The notes: generated by a model from the sequence alone, not told the origin. A stretch of 64,000 nucleotides of DNA from Litchfieldia sinesaloumensis (GCF_900156865.1 NZ_LT732529.1:2978460-3042459); one strand, 5' to 3'; shown: positions 17,983 through 26,923, counted from the first letter of the stretch. Numbers and translations are program-made.

Positions 17983-18096
17983 ATGCCTAAAACAATCTGT
18001 CCAACTTGTAAATCTGAAATGAAAATTCTTAAACATAGCACTAGCTGTGCATGCGGAATGAAATTAAAAAAAGCGAAAATGACGTATGCCAGTTAA
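17983..18096 (+). CDS. 37-residue zinc-ribbon protein
   Basis: A short gene starting 2 bp after the Fur-family stop, with AAGGTGATTG as ribosome binding site. The 37-residue product MPKTICPTCKSEMKILK... carries CPTC and a later CACG, four Cys in a CxxC-CxC arrangement suited to one zinc ion. It is followed directly by a terminator, so the two genes form a unit. I do not recognise a named family. A role as a small redox/zinc-responsive partner of the regulator is only a guess. Confidence 0.65.
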   Translation: MPKTICPTCKSEMKILKHSTSCACGMKLKKAKMTYAS

Positions 18097-18124
18097 GCCC
18101 ATTATAGTCGGGCTTTTTATTTTG
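18095..18124 (+). terminator. Terminator of the Fur-family/zinc-ribbon unit
   Basis: AGCCC-attatagtc-GGGCT followed by TTTTATTTT, overlapping the stop of the 37-codon gene. Confidence 0.75.
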
Positions 18125-18215
18125 GATTAGGTAACAGGTTCCTAACAACTGTCTAAAAATATGATAACAGTCCGAGCATTAGGTGAATATCCTACTAATG
18201 CAAAGGAGGGATCAT

Positions 18216-18566
18216 ATGCACTACAATCCATATGGTATGCACATGCAACAAGGACAGGACATTCAAAACGTCTGTCATAAGCTTCAAAACTATTATGTAA
18301 TCGGTCAAATGAGTGACGGTACACAGATGCAAGGAATCATCGAAGACATCGATGATAACGGGGTAACGATGCTCGTTCCCGAGGATGTAGAAGATGGTGA
18401 AATGGATCGCCAATTCGGTGGATATGGCGGTTTCGGAGGATATGGTGGCTTTGGTGGTGGATACGGCGGATATGGTCGCAGACGGTATCGCCGCTTCCGT
18501 CGTCGCCATTACCCATTTAGCGTCTTCGCATTTCCATTCTTCTTCCCATTTCCATTTTATTACTAA
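18216..18566 (+). CDS. Small protein with Gly/Tyr-rich and Arg-rich tail, unknown function
   Basis: 116 residues from the ATG at 18216, behind AAAGGAGGGATCAT. Residues 1-65 form a soluble domain (CHKLQNYYVIGQMSDGTQMQGIIEDIDDNGVTMLVPEDV), whose strand pattern suggests a small Sm-like or OB-like barrel. Residues 68-90 are FGGYGGFGGYGG-type repeats, followed by RRRYRRFRRRHY and a Phe-rich end. The composition resembles small spore-coat-associated proteins of Bacillus, but this is an inference from composition only. Confidence 0.65.
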   Translation: MHYNPYGMHMQQGQDIQNVCHKLQNYYVIGQMSDGTQMQGIIEDIDDNGVTMLVPEDVEDGEMDRQFGGYGGFGGYGGFGGGYGGYGRRRYRRFRRRHYPFSVFAFPFFFPFPFYY

Positions 18567-18571
18567 GAATC

Positions 18572-18603
18572 AAAAAAGCACACTCAGGCGAGTGTGCTTT
18601 TCG
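18572..18603. terminator. Bidirectional terminator before ftsX
   Basis: Hairpin AAGCACACTC-aggc-GAGTGTGCTT (18576-18599) with A-run to the left and TTTTCG to the right. It ends both the plus-strand small gene and minus-strand ftsX. Confidence 0.92.
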
Positions 18604-19497
18604 TTATACTTTAAGGAACTTTCGAACGGACATTAAGCTGCCCCATACTCCAATGAATGCACCAACTAGTAGCAATAGCGCTGTTACTTGGAACGCAAAT
18701 GGATTAAATGGCAATAGCTTTAGGAATGTTCCAGCTAGTTGCGGTTGAATCAAATCATATAAGAAATTGTAGAATCCAAGGATAATTCCAATTGGTAATA
18801 GTGAACCTAGAATCCCAAGGAATAACCCCTCAAGGAAAAACGGCCAGCGAATAAACGCGTTAGTCGCCCCTACTAGTTTCATAATCTCAATTTCTCTTTT
18901 TCTCGCAAAAATGGTAATTTTAATTGTATTTGAAATTAAGAACATCGCTGTGAAAAGCAAACCGATAATCAGCCCAATACCAATGTTTCGTGAAACACCG
19001 ACTGTGCTAAAAATCTTCTCTACTTTACCTTTTCCGTAGTTCACACTGTGAACATGTTCCATTTTTTCAACTGCTTCTGCAACCTTCATGATATCTTGTG
19101 GATTCTCCGTCTTCACGACAAACACATCATGTAGTGGGTTACTTTGTTCATACAATGCAAAGACTTTTCCATCCTCACCAAAGCTGTCAATCATCTTATA
19201 TAACTCTTGGTCTTTGGATGAAAAAACAACCTCATCAACACCAGCTACTTTTTCGATTTCTGCTTGCAGGGCTTTATGCTCTTCCTCAGTCGAAGTTAAT
19301 TCCATGTGAACACTGATACGAACATCCTTTTCAAGAGATGTTGCCATGCTGTTTAAGTTCATCATGATAACTAAAAACACACCTACAAGAAGAAGCGTAA
19401 CTGTTACGGCACTGACTGATGCAAATGTCATCCAGCCATTACGGCCAAGGTTTTTTGTACTTTCTCTCAAATGACGGCGGAGTGTATTAAGCTTCAT
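18604..19497 (-). CDS. ftsX: Cell division ABC transporter-like permease FtsX
   Basis: 297 residues from the ATG at 19497 (AAGGGGTG upstream, inside ftsE; a GTG at 19509 is less likely). One N-terminal TM, an extracellular loop of about 120 residues (SVHMELTSTEEEHKALQAEIEKVAGVDEVVFSSKDQ), then three TMs with the FtsX-fold KREIEIMKLVGATNAFIRWPFFLEG. With FtsE it activates the peptidoglycan hydrolase CwlO in Bacillus. It overlaps ftsE by 11 bp. Confidence 0.95.
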   Translation of the reverse strand: MKLNTLRRHLRESTKNLGRNGWMTFASVSAVTVTLLLVGVFLVIMMNLNSMATSLEKDVRISVHMELTSTEEEHKALQAEIEKVAGVDEVVFSSKDQELYKMIDSFGEDGKVFALYEQSNPLHDVFVVKTENPQDIMKVAEAVEKMEHVHSVNYGKGKVEKIFSTVGVSRNIGIGLIIGLLFTAMFLISNTIKITIFARKREIEIMKLVGATNAFIRWPFFLEGLFLGILGSLLPIGIILGFYNFLYDLIQPQLAGTFLKLLPFNPFAFQVTALLLLVGAFIGVWGSLMSVRKFLKV

Positions 19498-20173
19498 ACC
19501 CGTAATCACCCCTTACTTCATCACGCGCAATTTTACCACTTTCAATGGCGATTACACGTCTTTTAATCGTATTTACAATTTCACGGTTATGAGTGGCCAT
19601 AACAATTGTCGTCCCGCGAAAATTAATTTCTTCAAAAATGTTCATGATTTCCCAAGATGTTTCAGGATCAAGGTTTCCTGTAGGCTCGTCCGCGATTAAA
19701 GCACCCGGATTATTTACAATCGAGCGCGCAATTGATACACGCTGCTGTTCCCCACCAGATAGCTCATCTGGAAGAAATCGTGCTTTATGCTTAAGACGAA
19801 CAAGGTCAAGCACATCCATAACACGCTTTTTAATGTTTTTTGGATTTTCTTCAATTACTTCAAGCGCAAATGCCACGTTTTCATACACCGTCAATCGTGG
19901 TAAAAGCTTGAAATCCTGGAACACGACCCCGATATTTCTACGTAGTAGTGGAACTTTTTTTTCCTTTAACCTCGAAAGGTCAATACCATTAATAACGATT
20001 GAGCCTTTTGTCGGTTTCTCTTCACGGTACATCATTTTAATAAACGTTGACTTCCCTGCACCACTGGGACCAACCACGTACACAAACTCACCTTGTTTGA
20101 TACTTACATTTATTCCATTAACGGCCATAACGCCGTTCGGATACTTTTTATAAACATCTTTCATTTCAATCAT
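19487..20173 (-). CDS. ftsE: Cell division ATP-binding protein FtsE
   Basis: 228 residues; ABC ATPase with Walker A GPSGAGKST (35-43), Q-loop in GVVFQDFKLLPRLTV, signature LSGGEQQRV and Walker B ALIADEPTGNLDPE. Length matches B. subtilis FtsE. Overlaps ftsX, so translationally coupled. Confidence 0.96.
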   Translation of the reverse strand: MIEMKDVYKKYPNGVMAVNGINVSIKQGEFVYVVGPSGAGKSTFIKMMYREEKPTKGSIVINGIDLSRLKEKKVPLLRRNIGVVFQDFKLLPRLTVYENVAFALEVIEENPKNIKKRVMDVLDLVRLKHKARFLPDELSGGEQQRVSIARSIVNNPGALIADEPTGNLDPETSWEIMNIFEEINFRGTTIVMATHNREIVNTIKRRVIAIESGKIARDEVRGDYGYEA

Positions 20174-20224
20174 TACGAATCACCTATCATCGTTTTTTTA
20201 TCCATCATCCTCTGGCAATCAAGA

Positions 20225-20313
20225 CCCCCACCGGATTAGTGGGGGAATATGTTAAGTTAATAATCTATTAAATGAAAATGAGAGCGCCTATGTCCTCTTA
20301 GACATACTTGCGC
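20225..20313 (-). promoter_or_regulatory. Structured leader candidate upstream of ftsE
   Basis: Two stable hairpins lie 50-140 bp upstream of the ftsE start: CCCCCAC-cggatta-GTGGGGG (20225-20245) and a stem with TATGTC/GACATA extended by GCGC/GCG pairs (20285-20313). Neither is followed by a U-run, so they are not ordinary terminators. They could be a 5' leader of the ftsEX transcript or decayed repeat remnants. Confidence 0.4.
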
Positions 20314-20545
20314 CCTATTTGACTATGCAACATGTAATTATAAGATAATTTAAAGTTTATTTCACTACGTTTTTCATTATAACATCATTATTCGTCAAAA
20401 AACGACTCAAAAATATTACAATTTTATTTCACGGAAGTAAGGATGCGATATCGATAGGGTTCAGTTGGTCGTGTGTAAATATTGGTAGTAGGAAAGGTTG
20501 TAGATTCTTCCTTTATTCTTTCCAACAAATTGAAGATTCATTGAG

Positions 20546-20782
20546 GTTAGGACACACCAATCATATATGGGACACTACACTCCGTTTATGGGACAAACCC
20601 TAATTTGTCCTTTTTAAAAGCCTTCCGGTTCATCCGGAAGGCCGACTATCTATTCTATTGGTTTTGGGATATGGGACATCCTTTGCAATTTATGGACAGT
20701 ACTCGCCGGATATGGGACATTACATCCGATTTATGGGACACACCTCTTCATATATGGGACACTACACTCCATTTATGGAACA
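20546..20782. repeat. 21-bp-phased TATGGGACA array with a partial duplicate and two terminator hairpins
   Basis: The full array has six cores at 20670, 20691 (TATGGACA, one base lost), 20711, 20732, 20753 and 20774 (TATGGAACA). A partial copy has cores at 20566 and 20587 (a degenerate one at 20546). The last two cores, the AAACCCTAATTTG tail and the following CCTTCCGG hairpin are duplicated 187 bp apart (20566-20642 versus 20753-20829). The gap 20174-20836 between ftsE and cccB holds nothing else beyond the leader hairpins. Confidence 0.9.
20616..20642 (-). terminator. Duplicate terminator-like hairpin
   Basis: GCCTTCCGG-ttcat-CCGGAAGGC with U-run on the minus strand (plus-strand TTTTTAAAA). 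It is a copy of the cccB terminator 187 bp away and is not adjacent to any gene end. Confidence 0.7.
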
Positions 20783-20802
20783 AACCCTAATTTGACCATT
20801 AT

Positions 20803-20829
20803 AAAAGCCTTCCGGTCCACCCGGAAGGC
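20803..20829 (-). terminator. Terminator of cccB
   Basis: GCCTTCCGG-tccac-CCGGAAGGC (20807-20829) with UUUUAU on the minus strand, 7 bp beyond the cccB stop. Confidence 0.88.
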
Positions 20830-20836
20830 CTGCTCA

Positions 20837-21184
20837 TTATTTTTTCTCAGATAGCCATGAAGCTACTGCGTCTTTTTCTTCACCTTCGATGATTCCAGGA
20901 CGCATTGCGCCTTGACCATGCTCGATGATGTCAGCAATTTCGTCTGAACCATACTTTGATCCAACCTTAGTTAGATCTGGACCAGCACCACCACTTAAGT
21001 CTTGACCGTGGCAAGCTGCACAGTTTTGTTGATAGATTTCTTCAGCGTTAGCGACAGAAGCTCCTCCGCCGTTATCGCCACCGTCACCTGCTGGCGCGTC
21101 TCCTGCATTGTCGTCCCCACCACAAGCAGCTAGAGCGAAAACAAGTGTTGTTCCTAATAGAAATCCGAATAGCTTACGTTTCAC
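20837..21184 (-). CDS. cccB: Lipoprotein cytochrome c-551 CccB
   Basis: 115 residues. Lipoprotein signal [21 protein letters not shown] with lipobox ALAAC at 17-21, a Gly/Asp/Ala-rich linker (21-45) and a class I cytochrome c domain with heme motif CAACH (about 55-59) and axial Met in GAMRPG. A membrane-anchored electron carrier to the cytochrome oxidase. Gene position beside ftsE and yvjA matches B. subtilis. Confidence 0.93.
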   Translation of the reverse strand: MKRKLFGFLLGTTLVFALAACGGDDNAGDAPAGDGGDNGGGASVANAEEIYQQNCAACHGQDLSGGAGPDLTKVGSKYGSDEIADIIEHGQGAMRPGIIEGEEKDAVASWLSEKK

Positions 21185-21240
21185 TAAAATTTACCCCCTG
21201 TAATAAAATTTTCCATTATACAAACCTTATTATACCCCTT

Positions 21241-22107
21241 TTACGCTCGTTTAAAACCCTCTCCAACTACCTCTGCAGCATCCATAACCACGACAAATGC
21301 AGATGTATCAATGCTTCGGACCACTTGTTTCAATTTTGTGAACTCTGTCTGATCAACTACACACATAAGCATTGGACGTTCATCGTCGGTGTAGCCGCCA
21401 TATCCTGATAGCTTTGTTACCCCTCGGTCCAACTTATCAAAGATTGCCTGTCGCACTTCATCCTGTTGATTCGTAATAATGAGAGCCATTTTCGAATTGC
21501 CGATTCCAACCTGTACCAAATCAATCGTCTTACTTGTAACGAAAAGTCCAATTAACGCATAAAGTCCACTCTCAATATCGAACACAATAGCAGAAGTTAC
21601 AACAATCAAGCCATCAATAAATGCAACGCATTTTCCAAGAGAAATTCCTGAAAACGTATGGACAATTTGAGCGGCTAGATCTGTCCCGCCAGTCGAAGCA
21701 TTACCGCGGAATGTAATGCCAAGCCCTAGGCCTACTCCAATTCCTCCAAACAAGGCACCGAGCAATGGGTCGAGCGTAGCCGGTTCCAGATTCCTAGAAA
21801 GGTAAACAACAAATGGCAAAAAGAGTGTGCCAATTAACGTCCTGGCACCATACACCTTCCCAAGAATCATAACCCCAGCGATGAATAAAGGGATATTTAA
21901 AGCCCACTGAACATAGGCTGCTTCCCATCCGAAAAGGGAGTTCAGGATAATACTAATCCCACTTACACCACCGGATGCAACCTTGTTCGGTAACAAAAAC
22001 AAATTAAACGATAGAGCCACAGTGGCCGAACCAAGCAGTATGTATATGTATTCCTTTACCTTGTGAAGTGTTGGGTGCACTTCCTGCCGACGTCTTCTCT
22101 TACTCAT
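21241..22107 (-). CDS. yvjA: YitT family membrane protein (YvjA-like)
   Basis: 288 residues with five or six hydrophobic helices over residues 20-185 (VKEYIYILLGSATVALSFNLFLLPNKVASGGVSG; FRGNASTGGTDLAAQIV), then a cytoplasmic C-terminal domain of the DUF2179 type (GVTKLSGYGGYTDDERPMLMCVVDQTEFTKLKQVVRSID). Transport function is not established for the family. The gene lies next to cccB as in B. subtilis. Confidence 0.85.
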   Translation of the reverse strand: MSKRRRRQEVHPTLHKVKEYIYILLGSATVALSFNLFLLPNKVASGGVSGISIILNSLFGWEAAYVQWALNIPLFIAGVMILGKVYGARTLIGTLFLPFVVYLSRNLEPATLDPLLGALFGGIGVGLGLGITFRGNASTGGTDLAAQIVHTFSGISLGKCVAFIDGLIVVTSAIVFDIESGLYALIGLFVTSKTIDLVQVGIGNSKMALIITNQQDEVRQAIFDKLDRGVTKLSGYGGYTDDERPMLMCVVDQTEFTKLKQVVRSIDTSAFVVVMDAAEVVGEGFKRA

Positions 22108-22302
22108 GAAAATACCCCCGTATGCAAGCCATAAAATGCTTTAAATCTTCCTTTTTCAACTTAAGCCTTTGGAAGTATATCACGGCTTCAAAACCATGTA
22201 AACGCCAGCCATATAACGTGGTAAAGCAACAAAATATACACCTACAACTTTAGTTTGTATCGTTTCATGAATATTATTACAAAAAGATGAAGCAGACCGT
22301 TT

Positions 22303-25300
22303 CTACTTCTTAAAAAATGTCCAAATATCAGAAACGGTCCTTCCTGTGTATTTGTCTTCCACGACAGTGTACCAGGAATACGTTCGGTTCCTTCTTAATT
22401 CAGGCCAGACAACTTCCGCTGTTTTACCACTCTTTGCTCTGTCCGAGCCGATTACATTGTTTGTGTACACATGAACGGAAAAATAATCAGTTGCAACACG
22501 CTTCGTCATTGGTGCTAAGTCCATTTTAATCTCAAACTCATCCTTTTCAGGATACTCATCTTGATCATAAAAATTATAATCATCAAGATAAGGCGAGTAC
22601 GTGTTGACCAAAATACGATTATTATCCTGATCAAAATGCAACAACCTCATATAACCCTGCCCACCTTCAGGACCTGCCTGATAATCTGCAAGCATTTGTG
22701 TCACTGTACGGTCTGGTTTCCCATCGCCATCATCATCGATTTCATCAACATAGGTTTGAGCCTCATGATAATGACCACACAAAACCGCGAGCACATTTTT
22801 ATTCGGCACTACGATCTCTTGATAGAGCCTGTCACCCATTGGATGTCTCGTCCCTGTCGCAAGCAAATACTCATGGAAGTTTAAAATGGCTTTGCGTTCC
22901 GGATAGGCTGCTAGCACATCGTTAACCCACTGAATCCCTTCATCTGTCACACCCCAACCTAAGTACACCATGATAAAATCATTGCCACCCGCTGAAATTA
23001 AATCATAGTGACCTCGATTGTTTAGGTACGATCCTCCATAGTAGGGCTTATTTTTAAAACGCTCTTCTCCAAAATACTGAGTGTACTTTGAGTAATCATT
23101 ATTTACCTGGTCCACATCATGGTTACCAGCCAAGACACCGTATGGAATCTTATGTTTATCAAGAATACCCATGTATTTATCAGCATTTCTCCACTGCTTT
23201 TCTTTTACCGATTGATTGACTAAATCACCCGTATGGAAGACGTATTTGATGTTCAATTTCTCTTGCATATCGGCAATCCATTGGGTTTGTTGCTTAAAAA
23301 TATTTGGATAGCTTTCTGAGTAAAACTGGGTATCCGACAACCAGACAAAGGTATAATCGAATTCTTCTGGTGTTTGTGCAATCTCATCTTGAACCAGGAC
23401 TTGTATTTTCGAATCACGCACATAGTCGCGGACTTCCACATCTGACAACAACTTAAAATCCTTAGGACCTGCTATTTTGTAATCAAGTAAATTCCATTTC
23501 GCTTCATTGTAGTTCCAGGCATACATCGAAACCTTCCGACCTTCAAGTGAATTTCCTTGCCACACAAGCTCAACTCGGTCACTTTCAGTAAGAGTATCCA
23601 CTGTTACCTCAAAACGATGATACGGGAATTGCGTATCTGAATCGGTAGCTAGATATTTTCCGTCCGCCTTAGACACGAGTGAAATATCTTCAGCTGTGAA
23701 GGCTTCTTCACCTTTTGGAGCCATTTCATTTGGTGGTTCAAAGTCACTTTTATTTTTAAAGCCTTTTACATTCGTTTTGATGTCGTATTTGTACGCCTCA
23801 TAAAAGGTAACATCAAGTCTGTCCTTTGTGGGATCCTTTACCTTCACCTGTAACAGTGGATTTCCGTCAACCGTTGACTTTGGTGAAACCTTGGTTGGCT
23901 TTTTCGGATTTTCATTGACGACCTTAAAATAGAAAACTTCTTTCTTTTTGTTTCCTACCAGGTCCTCCGCATGGACAATAAGCTTATATTTGCCAGGTTT
24001 GAGCTTGGAGGACGCTGTATCATACGGAACCTCAATTTCCTCCCCATCCAAGGTAACTTTCGTTTTTTCAACAGCCATATGCTTATCAAACACATCTACA
24101 TCAATTGTAAAAGCACCCTTGTATGGCTTCTTTTTCAGATTTGTTTTTATCGTAGGTGCAGTGTTGTCGACATGTACCTCTGAACGAATCTCATCTTCAC
24201 CTAAACGTGCTGCAATCACATGTCTTTTATCCTGCACTTCTGCTGTTTTCCATTTATATGTGAGAGAGCGTGCCTCTTCCTTAGTAATAGGAAACGTAAA
24301 ATCGATATGGGTATTTTTATCTCCCAGATTTAGTACTTGATTAGGATCACGATAATTCTGAGGCAAAACCACCGTGCCATCACCTAGTATCAATCGAACG
24401 TTCCGCAAATGGAAATCATCACGATTTTCCCTCGACCAGAGTTCAAATGGCGAGGCTTTGTTTCCCGAACGAATCGTAATCTTGTTGTCACCAACCGGAA
24501 GTCGCTCAGGCTCAATTGGCACCGTGAAGGTTTTCCAATCGGTGAGCCAATCCTTGTCCATCACATATAAAACCTCTTTACCCATGGTGACCGCATTTTG
24601 AAAATACGTATTCAAACCATTTGCCTCAAACGCAAAATAGGCAGTGTGTTCTAATGAATGATAGACGCCATCTGTAATCTCCTTGCCGTCAATCAACAAC
24701 TTCATCTCAGAATCCCCAGAGGTAGTAGCCTTAATAACTTTTTCCCCGCGAAGCATGTCTTCATTTTTTACATTGAGTCGGATTCTTGAGTGGTCAAGTT
24801 CATTACTAATTTTTACACGATGAGGTTTACTTTTCGTTTTGTTGGTTCCATCCGAAACCTCAAAGTAATAGTCAATATACTCGTGTCCAATTAATTCGGT
24901 TGAATGAACACTATGGTGAAAAAGGGAGTCATCGTAGTTTCTAGCTAGTATGACGTCAGTGAATATTTCCTGTTGATCATTTTTATAAAATAAACGAACG
25001 GACTTAACTTCCTGGTCATCACTTGCTTGTGCAACCAATTCAAGACTGTCCTGTTGATTGATTTCAGTTATTTTCGTAAGGTCATCTATTTTCGGGTGAA
25101 CGGTATCCTCTTCAATTTGAACAGGCTGTTTTGGTACCTGATGCCTTTCAACCTTACCGGGAGTCGCATCTTTTGTACCGATTTTTTTAGAGACTGTTGA
25201 TTTATTAGTTGGATAGCGATAGACAATTCCTTCATCAACGTCCGGCTTCTTTTTATAGTAGGCCACTGAAATTTCGCGGCCTGCATTCGTGCCTATCACA

Positions 25301-26055
25301 AGACCGCGCAAGCTATTATTGGCCATCCCGCCACTGTAGACGCGAACAATATCCTGATTTTCCTTCAAGTTAGTCCCATAATATGCATTAAAATCGTCCA
25401 CCGTTAGTTCGCTGTTTTGATGATTGTTAATCCAAAACACAAGCGTTTTACGGGGTGGTATCACAATATTCTCGATAACGGTTGGCCACATCACATCTTT
25501 TTGTTGATTTTTTCCGTACCGGTAATAGAGCTTATAGTCCCTAAAAGGAATCGATTTGTTGCTGTTATTGTAGATTTCTACAAATTCATAGCCATCAGCA
25601 TTTCCTATATTAGTTGAATTAGGGACAATCTCCGTAATCAACAAGGGAGGAAGTTTCGTATAATCAACCTCTAACAACTTCACCTTTAGTGTGTACTCAT
25701 CCGTTTTATTCGAATTGGTCCCGTCATTCGCTTCGATATAATAGGTGATTTCGTCGTACACATGGTAGCCCGGGATCTCGGCTATGTATGTTTGTTCATG
25801 TTTCGTCATTGATATAGATGTAAATTTTGCTCTATCATCCGTTTTATAGAAAAGCGTCACACTTTCTATTGTGTCATGGTCAGTGACATCGGCCTTTATT
25901 TTTATCGACGAAAGGGGCTTGCTGGTCAAAACGGGCTTGTGTGTAATCACAGGTGGTTCTGTGTCACGTTGACCCAAAACCACTTCAGGGCTTGCTATAG
26001 CGTGTAATAGTAGAAGTAAAAGAATGATTTTCGGCACAAATTGCCACAATTTCAT
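22303..26055 (-). CDS. Large secreted metallophosphoesterase with lamin-tail and Ig-like domains
   Basis: 1250 residues. N-terminal signal peptide (LIPKIILLLLLLHAIA-type hydrophobic core, residues 7-27). An Ig-like segment (35-130), a lamin-tail domain (LLITEIVPNSTNIGNADGYEFVEIYN, about 138-300), further beta-sandwich segments, then a calcineurin-like phosphoesterase (about 905-1130) with metal motifs WLSDTQF, HTGDLVNQ, AGNHDVD, NFHEY and CGHYHEA, so all ligand positions are present. It probably hydrolyses extracellular phosphate esters or nucleic acid. It has no sortase motif or C-terminal TM, so it is released or held non-covalently. Confidence 0.85.
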   Translation of the reverse strand: MKLWQFVPKIILLLLLLHAIASPEVVLGQRDTEPPVITHKPVLTSKPLSSIKIKADVTDHDTIESVTLFYKTDDRAKFTSISMTKHEQTYIAEIPGYHVYDEITYYIEANDGTNSNKTDEYTLKVKLLEVDYTKLPPLLITEIVPNSTNIGNADGYEFVEIYNNSNKSIPFRDYKLYYRYGKNQQKDVMWPTVIENIVIPPRKTLVFWINNHQNSELTVDDFNAYYGTNLKENQDIVRVYSGGMANNSLRGLVIGTNAGREISVAYYKKKPDVDEGIVYRYPTNKSTVSKKIGTKDATPGKVERHQVPKQPVQIEEDTVHPKIDDLTKITEINQQDSLELVAQASDDQEVKSVRLFYKNDQQEIFTDVILARNYDDSLFHHSVHSTELIGHEYIDYYFEVSDGTNKTKSKPHRVKISNELDHSRIRLNVKNEDMLRGEKVIKATTSGDSEMKLLIDGKEITDGVYHSLEHTAYFAFEANGLNTYFQNAVTMGKEVLYVMDKDWLTDWKTFTVPIEPERLPVGDNKITIRSGNKASPFELWSRENRDDFHLRNVRLILGDGTVVLPQNYRDPNQVLNLGDKNTHIDFTFPITKEEARSLTYKWKTAEVQDKRHVIAARLGEDEIRSEVHVDNTAPTIKTNLKKKPYKGAFTIDVDVFDKHMAVEKTKVTLDGEEIEVPYDTASSKLKPGKYKLIVHAEDLVGNKKKEVFYFKVVNENPKKPTKVSPKSTVDGNPLLQVKVKDPTKDRLDVTFYEAYKYDIKTNVKGFKNKSDFEPPNEMAPKGEEAFTAEDISLVSKADGKYLATDSDTQFPYHRFEVTVDTLTESDRVELVWQGNSLEGRKVSMYAWNYNEAKWNLLDYKIAGPKDFKLLSDVEVRDYVRDSKIQVLVQDEIAQTPEEFDYTFVWLSDTQFYSESYPNIFKQQTQWIADMQEKLNIKYVFHTGDLVNQSVKEKQWRNADKYMGILDKHKIPYGVLAGNHDVDQVNNDYSKYTQYFGEERFKNKPYYGGSYLNNRGHYDLISAGGNDFIMVYLGWGVTDEGIQWVNDVLAAYPERKAILNFHEYLLATGTRHPMGDRLYQEIVVPNKNVLAVLCGHYHEAQTYVDEIDDDGDGKPDRTVTQMLADYQAGPEGGQGYMRLLHFDQDNNRILVNTYSPYLDDYNFYDQDEYPEKDEFEIKMDLAPMTKRVATDYFSVHVYTNNVIGSDRAKSGKTAEVVWPELRRNRTYSWYTVVEDKYTGRTVSDIWTFFKK

Positions 26056-26147
26056 ACAGCATACCCTCCTGTAAAATTTTCCATTCTTAGTGTTTCAAAG
26101 ATGGCTAAAAATGATGTACAAAAGGGCTGAAATACGCAAAAAGGCCT

Positions 26148-26175
26148 AAAAAAAAATGACTTTCGAAAAAGTCAT
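26148..26175 (-). terminator. Terminator of twin membrane protein genes
   Basis: ATGACTTT-cgaa-AAAGTCAT (26156-26175), followed on the minus strand by a U-run (plus-strand run of A at 26148-26156). Confidence 0.85.
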
Positions 26176-26215
26176 CTCGCACCAACGCCTACAGCGTCGA
26201 GCAGTCCATTCCACT

Positions 26216-26557
26216 TTATAAAAATAACGCATGCAGTACTAACTTAATAATGGAGTAGATAATTATAGATAAAAAACCAACACCTACTGTGATTAACAGC
26301 ATAAGTAGTCTTTTCGTAATCCATGAGAATTTTGTTAACTTTTTATAAAAATATGGACCTGCTCCTAATAAGAAAAGAGTGATAAATGTAAAGAGTTTTA
26401 GGATTGGATTATTTGTATCTCTAAAAACACCTAGTTCTACATGTTCAACCATCACGTTCCCCAATATGACAACGACTAGACAACTGACAAACTGTAGAGT
26501 TAACCACATTCCCAATAGGAGCGTCGTTGTTTCAATCATTTCACTAACATCATTCAA
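26216..26557 (-). CDS. Small membrane protein, paralogue 1
   Basis: 113 residues with three hydrophobic helices: LLLGMWLTLQFVSCLVVVILGNVM, LKLFTFITLFLLGAGPYFY and LLMLLITVGVGFLSIIIYSIIKLVLHALFL. It is clearly paralogous to the gene 25 bp upstream (shared VMVEHVE, GVFR, GPYFYKKL-KFSWI patterns). No named family recognised. Confidence 0.65.
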   Translation of the reverse strand: MNDVSEMIETTTLLLGMWLTLQFVSCLVVVILGNVMVEHVELGVFRDTNNPILKLFTFITLFLLGAGPYFYKKLTKFSWITKRLLMLLITVGVGFLSIIIYSIIKLVLHALFL

Positions 26558-26581
26558 TATTCTTCATCCTATTCAATGATT

Positions 26582-26923
26582 TTATAATAAAACGGCGTGC
26601 AATACTGTTTTAACAATATAGTAGATTATCATGGACAGGATTCCCATACCCAGTGTGATGACAAGCATAAGAATTCTCCTCATGATCCACGAGAACTTAG
26701 CTAGCTTTTTGTAAATGAATGGCCCTAGTCCCAAAAGTAGAAGAACGATTATCGTAAAAAGTCTTAGAAATGGGTTCTTTGTGTTTCTAAAAACACCCGT
26801 TTCCACATGCTCAACCATTACGTTCCCTAGGAAAATAGTGATGAAACTAATTCCAACCTGTAGGGATAACCATGCTCCAAAAAACAATGTAATTAAATCA
26901 ATGGTTTCTTTTGCATTGTCCAT
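26582..26923 (-). CDS. Small membrane protein, paralogue 2
   Basis: 113 residues, the same length and topology as its neighbour at 26216. Shared features are VMVEHVETGVFR, GPFIYKKLAKFSWI and a C-terminal helix ending LHAVLL. The pair arose by tandem duplication and is presumably co-transcribed. Function unknown; it lies downstream of the T7SS-linked locus but behind its terminator. Confidence 0.65.
   Translation of the reverse strand: MDNAKETIDLITLFFGAWLSLQVGISFITIFLGNVMVEHVETGVFRNTKNPFLRLFTIIVLLLLGLGPFIYKKLAKFSWIMRRILMLVITLGMGILSMIIYYIVKTVLHAVLL

Noticed and set aside
22317-25617. Plus-strand open frames opposite the phosphoesterase gene
   Set aside because: Antisense shadows of a long, well-supported minus-strand gene.
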